64,000 bases of DNA from Streptomyces sp. NBC_01255 (GCF_036226445.1 NZ_CP108474.1:6696001-6760000); one strand, 5' to 3'; shown: positions 32,790 to 41,503, counted from the first letter of the stretch. Notes: a model not told the origin generated them from the sequence alone. Translations and numbers: made by a program.

Positions 32790-33391
32790 TCGATGCCCCG
32801 CTGGCCCTTCTGACCGGCGTCCATCGGGTGCTTGACCTTGGACATGTCGGTGACGAGATCGGCGAAGTCGACCAGCTCCTGCGGCGCGTTGCGCCCGGTG
32901 ATGACGACGTGCTGGTGCCCGGGACGGTCGCGGAGGACCTCGACGACCTCCTTGGTGTCGATCCAGCCCCAGTGCAGCAGGTAGGCGAACTCGTCGAGGA
33001 CGTAGAACTTGTACCGCTCCTCGGCGAGGTCCCGCTTGACCTGCTCCCAGCCCTCGCGGGCCTTCTCCTCGTGCGACTGCTCGCCCTCGGCGACCTCGCG
33101 CTGGATCCAGGACCAGCCCTCGCCCATCTTGTTCCAGGTGACCGTGCCGCCCTTGCCGGTCTCGCCGAGCGCCTTGAGGGCGTTCTCCTCGCCGACCTTC
33201 CACTTGGCGGACTTGACGAACTGGAACACCCCGATCGGCCAGCCCTGGTTCCAGGCGCGCAGCGCCATGCCGAACGCGGCGGTCGACTTCCCCTTGCCGA
33301 CACCCGTGTGCACCATCACGAGTGCGCGGTTGCGGCGCTGACGGGTGGTGAGACCGTCGTCGGGCACGACGGTCGGCTGTCCCTGCGGCAT
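32783..33391 (-). CDS. cobO: Corrinoid adenosyltransferase
   Basis: This 202-residue CobO/CobA-type enzyme adenosylates cob(I)yrinate diamide using ATP. It has a modified P-loop GVGKGKST at 30-37 and the family signatures ALRAWNQGWPIGVFQFVKSAKW, YVLDEFAYLLHWGW and HVVITGRNAP. It lies between the chelatase subunit (TAATG overlap of one base) and cobB (7-base overlap), so the three are translationally coupled. Confidence 0.95.
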   Translation of the reverse strand: MPQGQPTVVPDDGLTTRQRRNRALVMVHTGVGKGKSTAAFGMALRAWNQGWPIGVFQFVKSAKWKVGEENALKALGETGKGGTVTWNKMGEGWSWIQREVAEGEQSHEEKAREGWEQVKRDLAEERYKFYVLDEFAYLLHWGWIDTKEVVEVLRDRPGHQHVVITGRNAPQELVDFADLVTDMSKVKHPMDAGQKGQRGIEW

Positions 33392-35448
33392 TAAGCGGCC
33401 CTCCTGGTTGTCTGATCTGCTGCCTGTACGTCCCTGACGAGGCCGGCGATCGAGTCGGCCCGCAGCTCGTCCAAGGTGACGGCGGTGCCGCCGAGTTCGC
33501 GTGCGAGGCTCCCGGCGAGCCCGAGCCGCACATGACCCGTCTCGCAGTCCACGACCACGCTCGCCGTGCCCTCGGCGGCGTGCAGCCGCGCCGCCCGGGC
33601 GGCCAGCGCCACCGGGTCGGCGCCGCCGCCGGTCGCCCGTCCGTCGGTCACGACGACGAGCAGCGGGCGGCGCGAGGGGTCGCGCAGTCGCTCGATCCGC
33701 AGGACGTCATGGGCCTTGAGGAGCCCGGCCGACAGGGGCGTACGGCCACCGGTCGGGAGCTTCTCCAGCCGGGCGGCGGCCGCGTCCACGGACGAGGTCG
33801 GCGGCAGCGCCAGGTCGGCGGTACGGCCCCGGAAGGTGATGAGGCCGACCTTGTCGCGCCGCTGGTAGGCGTCGAGGAGCAGGGAGAGCACGGCGCCCTT
33901 CACGGCGCTCATCCGCTGCCGGGCCGCCATCGAGCCGGAGGCGTCCACGGCGAAGAGCACGAGGTTCCCCTCGCGCCCCTCGCGGGTCGCCTGCCGCAGG
34001 TCGTCCCGCCGGACGACGAGCCCGGGACCGGTCCGCCCGCGCGCCCGCTGGTGCGGGGCGGCGGCCTGCACGGTCGCCGCGAGGTGCAGCTTGGTCAGCG
34101 CGCCCCGGGGCCGGGTGGCCCCGGTGGTGCGGCCGTGTTCGGTACGGGCCCGGGAGCGGCGCCCGGCGGCGCCCTCGCCCAGACCGGGGACGCTCAGCAT
34201 CTTCGTACGGAAGGGCTCGGCGGCCTGGACGGCCGCGCGCTCACCGGCGCCGGAGCCCTGCGGGGCCGGGGCGGGGGCCTCGGCGGGAGCGGGGGTCTCC
34301 TCGGGCACACCGTCACTCTCGGGGGCCGGGCCTTCGCCCTGCGGCGGAATGCCACCGCCGCCGCCGGGACCGCCGTCACCCGGACCGTCGGGACCGTCGG
34401 GCTCCGGGTCCTCGTCGGGGTCGGTCTGCGGCTCCTCGCCCTTGAACTGCTCCAGGGTCTCGTCGAGCTTGTCCTCGTCGAGGCCGGGCGCGTCGAAGGG
34501 ATTACGGCGCCGCCGGTGGGGGAGGGCCAGGAGGGCGGCCTGCCGCACGTCCTCGGAGGTGACCTCCGTCCGCCCGGCCCAGGCGGCGAGGGCGGTCGCC
34601 GCCCGCGCCATGACGATGTCGGCGCGCATGCCGTCGACCTCGAACGCGGCGCAGGTCGCGGCGATCTGGAGCAGCGCGGCGTCCCCGAGGACCACCTTCG
34701 GGAGCAGGTCGCGGGCGGCGATGATCCGCTCGCGCAGATCGGCCTCCTCGCCGGCCCAGCGCGCGGCGAACGCGGCCGGGTCGTCCTCGAAGGAGAGCCG
34801 CCGCCGGACGACCTCCACCCGCTGCTCGGGCACGCGGGAGGCGGCGACCTCCACGGTCAGCCCGAACCGGTCGAGCAACTGCGGCCGCAGCTCGCCCTCT
34901 TCGGGGTTCATGGTCCCGACGAGAAGGAAACGGGCGGCATGGCGCACGGAGACGCCCTCGCGCTCGACGTGGGAGGCACCCATGGCGGCGGCGTCGAGGA
35001 GGTGGTCGATCAGGTGATCGCTCAGCAGGTTGACCTCGTCGACGTACAGGATGCCCCGATGGGCTGCCGCGAGGAGCCCCGGCTCGAAGGCCTTCACGCC
35101 CTCGGCGAGCGCCTTCTCGATGTCGAGCGCACCGACGAGCCGGTCCTCGGAGGCACCGACGGGCAGCTCGACCATCCGCGCGGCCCGTTCGGCCCCGGGG
35201 GCGTCGTCGTGCGGCCCGTCGGGGCAGCCCGCGTCAGGAGACGACGGATCGCAGCTGAAGCGGCAGCCGGCCACCACCGGTACCACCGGCAGCAGATCGG
35301 CGAGCGCCCGGACGGCCGTGGACTTGGCGGTCCCCTTCTCGCCCCGGACGAGCACACCGCCCACCGCCGGACTGACCGCGTTCAGCAGCAGCGCGAGCCG
35401 CAGATCGTCCATGCCGACGACGGCGGTGAACGGAAACCGGGTGCTCAT
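33391..35448 (-). CDS. Fused ChlI/ChlD-type chelatase subunit (AAA plus VWA), putative cobaltochelatase partner
   Basis: This 685-residue protein combines a ChlI/CobS-like AAA+ ATPase (about 10-315) and a ChlD/CobT-like von Willebrand A domain (about 480-680). The P-loop is GEKGTAKST at 36-44, Walker B ILYVDEVN at 133-140, and the MIDAS motif DASGS at 502-506. An acidic, proline-rich linker (about 325-400) joins the two. Such proteins drive metal insertion by a large CobN/ChlH-type subunit; here the neighbours point to cobalt insertion into hydrogenobyrinate diamide. No cobN is present in the window. A GAAGGAG site precedes the ATG at 35448. Confidence 0.9.
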   Translation of the reverse strand: MSTRFPFTAVVGMDDLRLALLLNAVSPAVGGVLVRGEKGTAKSTAVRALADLLPVVPVVAGCRFSCDPSSPDAGCPDGPHDDAPGAERAARMVELPVGASEDRLVGALDIEKALAEGVKAFEPGLLAAAHRGILYVDEVNLLSDHLIDHLLDAAAMGASHVEREGVSVRHAARFLLVGTMNPEEGELRPQLLDRFGLTVEVAASRVPEQRVEVVRRRLSFEDDPAAFAARWAGEEADLRERIIAARDLLPKVVLGDAALLQIAATCAAFEVDGMRADIVMARAATALAAWAGRTEVTSEDVRQAALLALPHRRRRNPFDAPGLDEDKLDETLEQFKGEEPQTDPDEDPEPDGPDGPGDGGPGGGGGIPPQGEGPAPESDGVPEETPAPAEAPAPAPQGSGAGERAAVQAAEPFRTKMLSVPGLGEGAAGRRSRARTEHGRTTGATRPRGALTKLHLAATVQAAAPHQRARGRTGPGLVVRRDDLRQATREGREGNLVLFAVDASGSMAARQRMSAVKGAVLSLLLDAYQRRDKVGLITFRGRTADLALPPTSSVDAAAARLEKLPTGGRTPLSAGLLKAHDVLRIERLRDPSRRPLLVVVTDGRATGGGADPVALAARAARLHAAEGTASVVVDCETGHVRLGLAGSLARELGGTAVTLDELRADSIAGLVRDVQAADQTTRRAA

Positions 35449-35617
35449 CGGGCGGTCACTCCTTCAAGTTCGATCAGCTGATGCAAGCGGGCCGGTCGGC
35501 CCGGGGTGCGACTCTCCACGCCGCACGAGTGGTGCGGCTGGGAACCCGAGCCCGGCCGGAGGCCGGTCGCACGTCCCGCGCGGCCCCGCCGCGCACCCCG
35601 CAACCCTCCGCCCCCAC

Positions 35618-37126
35618 TCACGGCGCACCCGGCGGCACGAACGGCAGCCCCGCCGGGGCCCCCTCCTCGATCAGCCGCAGCAGCGCGTCCGTGTCCGCGT
35701 GCTCCTCGATCAGGTCGCCGAGCCGGTCCAGCTGCTCTTCCCGCAGCGTGCCGAACGACGTGTCCGGGGCGGGCACGAACCGCCGCCCCGCCGCCGCCGC
35801 GACCTCCCGCAGGAACGCCCGGCGGAACCCGTCGCTCTCCAGCGAGCCGTGCCAGTGCGTGCCCCACACGGAGCCGACCCGGCACCCGTCGAGGAACGCC
35901 TCGCCGCCGCTCACCTCCGCGACGCCGTGATGGATCTCGTACCCCTCGACCCGCTCCCCGAGCGCCTCGCCGACCGGCCGCGCCAGGGTCTTCTCGCGCG
36001 CGAACCGCACCCGTACGGGCAGCAGCCCGAGCCCGTCGACGGCCCCGGCCTTCGACTCGACGTCGTCCTCGATGTGCTCGCCGAGCACCTGGAACCCGCC
36101 GCAGATTCCGAGTACCGGACGCCCCTCGGCCGCGCGCCGGGCCAGCTCACCGGCCAGCCCGCGCTCCCGCAGCCACGCGAGCGCCTTCACCGTCCCCCGG
36201 GTCCCCGGTACGACGACGAGGTCCGCGTCGACGAGTTCCTCCGGCCGGTCCACGAACCGGACGACGACGCCCGGCTCGGCGGCCAGCGCGTCGACGTCCG
36301 TGAAGTTCGACATGAGCGGTACGGCGCACACGGCGACCCGCAGCACGTCCGCGCCGACCGGCGGCGCGACGACGGACTCGCGTACGGTGCCGCGCAGCGA
36401 GACCCGGAGCCCGTCCTCCTCGTCGATGCCGAGCCCGTGCGCGTACGGGAGGACGCCGAAGGTCCGGCGCCCGGTCAGACCGTGCAGCATGTCGAGCCCG
36501 GGTTCGAGGAGGGTCACGTCACCGCGGAACTTGTTCACGAGGTATCCGGCGACGAGCGACTGGTCCTCGGGGCTCAGCAGCGCCGTCGTCCCGAAGAACT
36601 GGGCGAACACCCCGCCCCGGTCGATGTCGCCGACCACGACGACGGGCAGCCGCGCGGCCCGCGCGATGCCCATGTTCACGATGTCCGTGCGCCGCAGGTT
36701 GATCTCGGCCGGACTGCCCGCCCCCTCGCAGATCACGGCGTCGTACATGCCCCGGAGTTCCTCCAGGCACGCCATGACCGGCTCGAAGAGTTCCTTCTGC
36801 CGCCCCCCGTGGTAGCCGCGGGCGGACAACTCGCCCACCGGCTTGCCCATCAGGACGACCTGGCTGGAGCGGTCGCTGCCCGGCTTGAGCAGGACCGGGT
36901 TCATGAGCGCGGTCGGCTCGACCCGGGCGGCCTGTGCCTGCATGGCCTGGGCCCGCCCGATCTCGGCGCCCTCGCGGGTCACGAAGGAGTTGAGGGACAT
37001 GTTCTGCCCCTTGAACGGCGCCACCTTCAGGCCCTTGCGGACCAGCCAGCGGCAGATGCCGGCCGTCACGACGCTCTTGCCGGCGTCGGACGTGGTCCCG
37101 GCGACCAGCAGGCCCCCACCCCTCAT
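35618..37126 (-). CDS. cobQ: Cobyric acid synthase
   Basis: This 502-residue enzyme amidates the b, d, e and g side chains of adenosylcobyrinate diamide. The N-terminal ATPase-like domain starts with LLVAGTTSDAGKSVVTAGICR and has FKGQNMSLNSFVT. The C-terminal glutamine amidotransferase has the Cys in VLGICGGFQVLG and the His in EGYEIHHG. Its ATG overlaps the cbiB stop (ATGA). The 169 bases between it and the chelatase gene contain only a GC-rich hairpin around CCGGCC and the next ribosome site. Confidence 0.95.
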   Translation of the reverse strand: MRGGGLLVAGTTSDAGKSVVTAGICRWLVRKGLKVAPFKGQNMSLNSFVTREGAEIGRAQAMQAQAARVEPTALMNPVLLKPGSDRSSQVVLMGKPVGELSARGYHGGRQKELFEPVMACLEELRGMYDAVICEGAGSPAEINLRRTDIVNMGIARAARLPVVVVGDIDRGGVFAQFFGTTALLSPEDQSLVAGYLVNKFRGDVTLLEPGLDMLHGLTGRRTFGVLPYAHGLGIDEEDGLRVSLRGTVRESVVAPPVGADVLRVAVCAVPLMSNFTDVDALAAEPGVVVRFVDRPEELVDADLVVVPGTRGTVKALAWLRERGLAGELARRAAEGRPVLGICGGFQVLGEHIEDDVESKAGAVDGLGLLPVRVRFAREKTLARPVGEALGERVEGYEIHHGVAEVSGGEAFLDGCRVGSVWGTHWHGSLESDGFRRAFLREVAAAAGRRFVPAPDTSFGTLREEQLDRLGDLIEEHADTDALLRLIEEGAPAGLPFVPPGAP

Positions 37127-38106
37127 GCGTTCCTCCGCTTCGCGCGCTTCACGGCACCGATGATCATGCGGCCGCCTACACAGGCGGCCAGGGTCAGGAC
37201 GGTCACCCGGCGCGAGAGCCGGACCGCCCGGTCGATGTCGGCGACCTCGACGGGCCGCCCTTCCCCGTTGAGTACGGGCCGGTGCTCGACCCGCCCGCCG
37301 TACGAGAGGGTCCCCCCGAGCCGTACGCCGAGGGCGCCCGCGAAGGAGGCCTCGACGGGGCCCGCGTTGGGGCTCGGGTGTTTGTCGGCGTCCGCCCGCC
37401 AGGCCCGTACGGCTCCGCGCGGATTCCCTCCGGCGAGCGTCGCGGCGACGGCCGTCAGCCGGGCCCCGGGCCAGCCGGCCACGTCGTCGAGCCGGGCCGA
37501 GGCCCAGCCGAAGCGGCGGTGGCGCGGGGACTTGTGGCCGACCATCGCGTCGAGGGTGTTGACGGCCCGGAAGGCGACGAGGCCCGGCACGCCCGCGACG
37601 GCGCCCCAGAAGAGGGCGCCGACCACGGCGTCGGAGGTGTTCTCGGCGACGGACTCGACGACCGCGCGGGCCATCGCGGGACCGTCCAGGGACTGCGGGT
37701 CGCGTCCGCACAGGTGCGGCAGCCGCTCCCGGGCGACCTCCAGGTCCCCGACGGCGAGCGCCCCGCCGATCGCGCGGGCCTCCCGCCCCAGGGTCGTACC
37801 GCCGACGACGGCCCAGACGGAGGCGGCGGTCAGCGCCACGGCGGCGGCCGGCCGGTCCCGTACGGCCCGGGCGGCGAGTGCGCCGAGGGCGGCGGTGGAG
37901 CCGGCGCAGACAGCGGTGTGCAGGGCGCCCCAGCCGCGGTGGTCGTGGTGCAGGCGCTGTTCGACGGCGGCGGCCGCGCGGCCGAAGACGGCGACGGGAT
38001 GCCCGCGGCGGGGATCGCCGACGAGCCGGTCGACGGCGAGCCCGAGGGCCGCGCCGTACACGAATCCGTCCCGGGAGAGGCGGCTGGCTCTGATGCGGCC
38101 GGGCAT
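37123..38106 (-). CDS. cbiB: Adenosylcobinamide-phosphate synthase, CbiB/CobD family
   Basis: This 327-residue integral membrane protein attaches the aminopropanol (phosphate) arm to adenosylcobyric acid. Family features are LGLAVDRLVGDPRRGHPVAVFG near the N-terminus, VVESVAENTSDAVVGALFW in the middle, and NTLDAMVGHK. The ATG at 38106 was chosen because GAGGA lies 8 bases upstream. It is the first gene after a B12 riboswitch, so the operon should be switched off when adenosylcobalamin is plentiful. Confidence 0.95.
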   Translation of the reverse strand: MPGRIRASRLSRDGFVYGAALGLAVDRLVGDPRRGHPVAVFGRAAAAVEQRLHHDHRGWGALHTAVCAGSTAALGALAARAVRDRPAAAVALTAASVWAVVGGTTLGREARAIGGALAVGDLEVARERLPHLCGRDPQSLDGPAMARAVVESVAENTSDAVVGALFWGAVAGVPGLVAFRAVNTLDAMVGHKSPRHRRFGWASARLDDVAGWPGARLTAVAATLAGGNPRGAVRAWRADADKHPSPNAGPVEASFAGALGVRLGGTLSYGGRVEHRPVLNGEGRPVEVADIDRAVRLSRRVTVLTLAACVGGRMIIGAVKRAKRRNA

Positions 38107-38139
38107 GGCGCAGGTCCTCACTCAGGGTCCGCGCCCTGG

Positions 38140-38272
38140 ATCGACGTGACCGGCGGCGAGAGTTCCTGACTCCCGGACCCTTCGGATCCGGTCACAGTGG
38201 CGGGACCGCGCCGGATTCGCACCGGACTTCCTCTGCTGCCGCCGTAATGGCCTCGGCAGTCCACCACGGCCC
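38140..38272 (-). ncRNA. Cobalamin (B12) riboswitch
   Basis: Read on the minus strand, the leader of cbiB contains the conserved B12-riboswitch core GAAGTCCGGTGCGAATCCGG followed by CCCGCCACTGTGA, and then AGTCAGGA at 38164-38171 with a flanking helix. The boundaries are approximate. The cbiB ribosome site (near 38115) lies just downstream, which fits translational control. Confidence 0.95.
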
Positions 38273-38295
38273 GCGAACACCCGTCAACTCACCCT

Positions 38296-38312
38296 TGACC
38301 TGCGACAGGTCA
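38296..38312. promoter_or_regulatory. 17-bp perfect palindrome upstream of the B12 riboswitch
   Basis: TGACCTGCGACAGGTCA at 38296-38312 is a perfect palindrome with a 3-base centre. It is about 25 bases upstream of the riboswitch core and so lies in, or next to, the promoter of the cobalamin operon. It may be an operator or a leader hairpin. Confidence 0.55.
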
Positions 38313-38319
38313 CTGTGCG

Positions 38320-38361
38320 AAGCACCACAAACACGGGCCTCGGCAAGCACCACGAACACCG
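38320..38361. repeat. 17-bp imperfect direct repeat in the cobalamin operon promoter region
   Basis: AAGCACCACAAACACGG at 38320-38336 recurs as AAGCACCACGAACACCG at 38345-38361, matching at 15 of 17 positions with a 25-base period. It could be a regulator-binding pair upstream of the riboswitch promoter. Confidence 0.5.
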
Positions 38362-38403
38362 CGGCCGGGCGGTCCGCACCCGAAGGTGCGGACCGCCCGG
38401 CCG
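38362..38403. terminator. Terminator downstream of the phosphate transporter operon
   Basis: A perfect 19-bp stem (38362-38380 with 38385-38403) with a CGAA tetraloop follows the small membrane gene of the pit operon. It separates that transcript from the cobalamin leader. Confidence 0.92.
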
Positions 38404-38428
38404 AAGTACTGCGGAGTGGCGAGGACCG

Positions 38429-38650
38429 TCAGACGACGATCAGGTAGATGCCGTAGGCCACGGCCGCCAGGCACGCGGCGAAGCAGGCGTAGGCGCCGGT
38501 CCGGGCCATCGTGGCCGAGCCGCCCTGGGCGGCGGCCTGCTCCTGCTTGGAGAGGCCGATGATGCCGAGGGTGAAGAGGCCCACGAGGGCGACGGTCGCC
38601 ACGAGGCTGACTCCGAAGACGGAGCCGAGAGCTGCCCAGTCGATCTTCAT
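38429..38650 (-). CDS. Small two-segment membrane protein downstream of pit
   Basis: This 73-residue protein has two hydrophobic segments (about 10-34 and 52-72) separated by a short polar loop SKQEQAAAQGGSATMART. It starts 12 bases after the pit stop behind GTAAGGAACC, so it is co-transcribed with the phosphate transporter. It may stabilise or modulate Pit. I do not know a biochemical function. Confidence 0.85.
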   Translation of the reverse strand: MKIDWAALGSVFGVSLVATVALVGLFTLGIIGLSKQEQAAAQGGSATMARTGAYACFAACLAAVAYGIYLIVV

Positions 38651-38662
38651 GTCGTTGGTTCC

Positions 38663-39934
38663 TTACACCGCTGCGGCGGGGGCCGGGGGAGCGGCCGGGT
38701 CCGTGGGAACCGGCGAGGGGATGGTGGTCTTCAGGTCCTCGTCCGCGACGGCGGCGACGGAACCGGCCGGCGGCGGGGTGACGGCCGCGATCGCGGTGGT
38801 CACCACACCCGCGGGCTCGGACTCGCCGTCGAGGTCGTCGTCGGTGACGTTGTTGTGGTCGACCGGCTTGCGGCGGGACAGCGACCAGATGACGGCCGAG
38901 CCGGAGACCAGCAGGACCGCGACGGCGGCGATGCCCCAGGGGCCCTGCTTGGTGAGGAACTCGGCACCGGCGCCGACCAGGCCCGCGGCGGGCAGGGTCA
39001 GACCCCAGGCGACGAACATCCGGGTCGCGGTCGACCAGCGGACGACACCGCCCTTGCGGCCGAGGCCCGCGCCCATCACGGCACCCGAGCAGGACTGGGT
39101 GGTGGAGAGGGAGAAGCCGAGGTGCGAGGAGGCCAGGATGACCGTCGCGGCGCTGGTCTGGGCGGCGAAGCCCTGCTGCGGCTGGAGGTCGGTGAGGCCC
39201 TTGCCCATGGTGCGGATGATGCGCCAGCCGCCGAGGTAGGTGCCGAGCGCGATCGCGACGCCGGCGGCGACGATGACCCAGAGGGGCGGGTTGGAGCCGG
39301 GGGCGACGACGCCCTGGGTGACCAGGGCGAGCGTGATGATGCCCATCGTCTTCTGGGCGTCGTTGGTGCCGTGGGCGAGGGAGACGAGACCCGCGGAGGC
39401 GATCTGGCCGACCCGGTAGCCCTTGGCGGTGTGCTTCGTGTCGGTCTTGGCGCCGATCTTGTACGTCAGCCGGGTGGCCAGCATCGCGGCGAGGCCGGCG
39501 ACGAGCGGCGCGGCGATGGCGGGGATGAGGACCTTGGTGACGATGGTCGGGCCGTTCACGGCCGACCAGCCGGCCGACATGACCGCGGCGCCGATGAGGC
39601 CGCCGAAGAGGGCGTGGGAGGAGCTGGACGGCAGGCCCACGAGCCAGGTCAGCAGGTTCCACAGGATGGCGCCCACGAGCGCCGCGAAGATCACTTCTGT
39701 ACGAATGCCCTCTTCGTTGATGATCCCGCCGGAGATCGTCTTGGCGACCTCCACGGACAGGAACGCGCCGACGAGGTTCAGCACGGCGGACATGGCCACC
39801 GCCGTCTTGGGCTTCAGTGCACCGGTCGAGATGGTCGTGGCCATCGCGTTGGCGGTGTCGTGGAAACCGTTCGTGAAATCGAACACGAGAGCTGTCACGA
39901 CCACAATGGCGAGCAGCAGCGTGATGTGTTCCAT
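38663..39934 (-). CDS. Inorganic phosphate transporter, Pit family
   Basis: This 423-residue low-affinity phosphate:proton symporter has about ten membrane segments and the duplicated PD001131-type signature, seen as DFTNGFHDTANA near the N-terminus and SLAHGTNDAQKTMG in the middle. A polar C-terminal tail of about 75 residues rich in Pro and acidic residues faces the cytoplasm. A PHO box upstream indicates PhoP control. It matches the S. coelicolor PitH2 position next to the cobalamin genes, as I recall. Confidence 0.94.
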   Translation of the reverse strand: MEHITLLLAIVVVTALVFDFTNGFHDTANAMATTISTGALKPKTAVAMSAVLNLVGAFLSVEVAKTISGGIINEEGIRTEVIFAALVGAILWNLLTWLVGLPSSSSHALFGGLIGAAVMSAGWSAVNGPTIVTKVLIPAIAAPLVAGLAAMLATRLTYKIGAKTDTKHTAKGYRVGQIASAGLVSLAHGTNDAQKTMGIITLALVTQGVVAPGSNPPLWVIVAAGVAIALGTYLGGWRIIRTMGKGLTDLQPQQGFAAQTSAATVILASSHLGFSLSTTQSCSGAVMGAGLGRKGGVVRWSTATRMFVAWGLTLPAAGLVGAGAEFLTKQGPWGIAAVAVLLVSGSAVIWSLSRRKPVDHNNVTDDDLDGESEPAGVVTTAIAAVTPPPAGSVAAVADEDLKTTIPSPVPTDPAAPPAPAAAV

Positions 39935-39985
39935 TTACCCAGGCAATCGTTTGACGTCAGTGGCTCGACGAACGTAGGCAACCTG

Positions 39986-40003
39986 AGTGAACGGAAGGTG
40001 AAC
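39986..40003 (-). promoter_or_regulatory. PHO box upstream of pit
   Basis: On the minus strand, GTTCACC (40003-39997) is followed by TTCC and GTTCACT (39992-39986). This is a direct repeat with 11-base period, the form of the Streptomyces PHO box bound by PhoP. It lies 52 bases upstream of the pit start. Confidence 0.85.
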
Positions 40004-40211
40004 TGGGGCGGGCGGCGTGGTGTCCCCATCCGGTGTCAAGAGATTCCGCTTAGGCCCCCGTCCGAGGGGATGTCCACGATGCGGTCGCCCTGCGACCCCG
40101 GGTAATCCGGCTCTCGCAAGGCACCGGCGGCGCGGCCCGGTTCGTCCCCCGCCGCCCCGTTCCGCCCCCTGGACCGAACCATCCGACCGGGGGACCCCGC
40201 CGAGGAGACCC

Positions 40212-40418
40212 ATGTCACTCCCCGGGGTGCCCGACCGCACGAGCCGAGGCGCCCGCCCGTACGAGCCCGGGGTGCCCCGCCCGTACGAGCCGGGGGCGCT
40301 CCGGCCGTACGAGAGCGACACCCCGGCCGGGTCCGCCCGGTGGCAGGCCGCCCGAGACCTGCCGACACTGGGAGCGTGCGCCCGGCTACAGCGACGGCAG
40401 CGGCCGTCACCACCCTGA
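40212..40418 (+). CDS. Candidate small protein with PYEPG-type repeats
   Basis: A 68-codon frame starts at an ATG preceded by an excellent CGAGGAG site and shows high third-position GC over its first 50 codons. It encodes three repeats of RPYEPG/RPYES, no membrane segment and a basic C-terminus. Its end overlaps the start of the alpha/beta hydrolase gene, so it could be a leader or coupling peptide. I recognise no family. The 208 bases between the PHO box and this start show no other gene. Confidence 0.45.
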   Translation: MSLPGVPDRTSRGARPYEPGVPRPYEPGALRPYESDTPAGSARWQAARDLPTLGACARLQRRQRPSPP

Positions 40419-41503
40419 TCGGTGTCGGTGCGGCCGCGGTAGCGGCCGGCCGGTACGCCAGCGACGTCGCCCTCAAGGCGCCGTCCGGACGACCATTCCC
40501 GGGAGACCCCAGACTCACCGTGCACGCCACGGGACCCGAACGGATCACCCTCACCCGCAGCCTCGCCTCGCTGCGCCCCGGTACGTACGGGATCGAGGCC
40601 CCCGGCCTGCACGCCGTCCTCGGCCCCGTCCTCGACCGCGTCCCGCACACCGCCGACTCCGTCGTCCGCCGCCTGGAACGGGTCGAGCTCGGCGTCCTCG
40701 GCCCCGGTGCCCGCGTCCGCCTCACTCCCCAGCTCCACGTCGGCACGCCGATCAGCGCCCTCGGGCTCGCCCACGAGGACGTCGAGATCCCCGGCGAGCT
40801 CGGCCCCCTGCCCGGCTGGCTCGTGGCCGCCCCGCGCACCACATGGGTGATCGCGCTGCACGGCCTCGGGACCACCCGCGAGCACCCCCTGAACCTCGTC
40901 CCCTTCTACAACCGCCGCAAGATCCCTGTCCTCGTCCCCGCCTACCGCGGCGACGAAGGGGCGCCCGCCTCCCCGGACGGTCTCGCCCACCTCGGCGACT
41001 CCGAGTGGCGGGACGTCGACGCCGCCATCCGCTACGCCGTCCGCCGCGGCGCCGACAAGGTCGTCCTGCACGGCTGGGGGACCGGCGCCGCGATGGCCCT
41101 GCGCGCCGCCGCCGAGTCGGGCGTACGGGACCGGATCAGGGGCCTCGTCCTCGACTCCCCGGTCCTGGACTGGGAGGCCACCGTCCGCGGCCTCGCCACG
41201 GCCCATCACGTCCCCGGCCCCCTGCTCCCGCTCGCCGTCCGCGCCGCCCAGGGCCGGACGGGCCCCCACGGGGACCGGCTCCAGGCCGCCTCGGAACCGG
41301 GCGCCCTGCGTGTCCCGGTCCTCCTCCTGCACGGCCCCGACGACATGCTCGCCCCCTGGGAGCCGTCCGTGGAGCTCGCCGCCCGCCGCCCCGATCTGGT
41401 CACCCTGCAGACGGTCCGGCACGCCCCGCACGCGGCGATGTGGAACGCCGACCCCGTCCGCTACGAAGAGGCCCTGCGCCGCTTCCTCACCCCCCTGCTC
41501 TGA
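40376..41503 (+). CDS. Alpha/beta hydrolase-fold protein with missing nucleophile
   Basis: This protein of about 375 residues has an N-terminal hydrophobic stretch (about 8-25) that may anchor it, then an alpha/beta hydrolase fold. The oxyanion region VIALHGLGTTREHP, an acid in LLHGPDDMLAP and a C-terminal His in RHAPHAAMW are present. The nucleophile elbow reads HGWGTGA where GxSxG is expected, so the serine is replaced by glycine. It is therefore probably non-hydrolytic or uses another residue. GTG 40376 is the preferred start since it places a basic residue before the hydrophobic segment; GTG 40340 is possible. Confidence 0.8.
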   Translation: MRPATATAAAVTTLIGVGAAAVAAGRYASDVALKAPSGRPFPGDPRLTVHATGPERITLTRSLASLRPGTYGIEAPGLHAVLGPVLDRVPHTADSVVRRLERVELGVLGPGARVRLTPQLHVGTPISALGLAHEDVEIPGELGPLPGWLVAAPRTTWVIALHGLGTTREHPLNLVPFYNRRKIPVLVPAYRGDEGAPASPDGLAHLGDSEWRDVDAAIRYAVRRGADKVVLHGWGTGAAMALRAAAESGVRDRIRGLVLDSPVLDWEATVRGLATAHHVPGPLLPLAVRAAQGRTGPHGDRLQAASEPGALRVPVLLLHGPDDMLAPWEPSVELAARRPDLVTLQTVRHAPHAAMWNADPVRYEEALRRFLTPLL

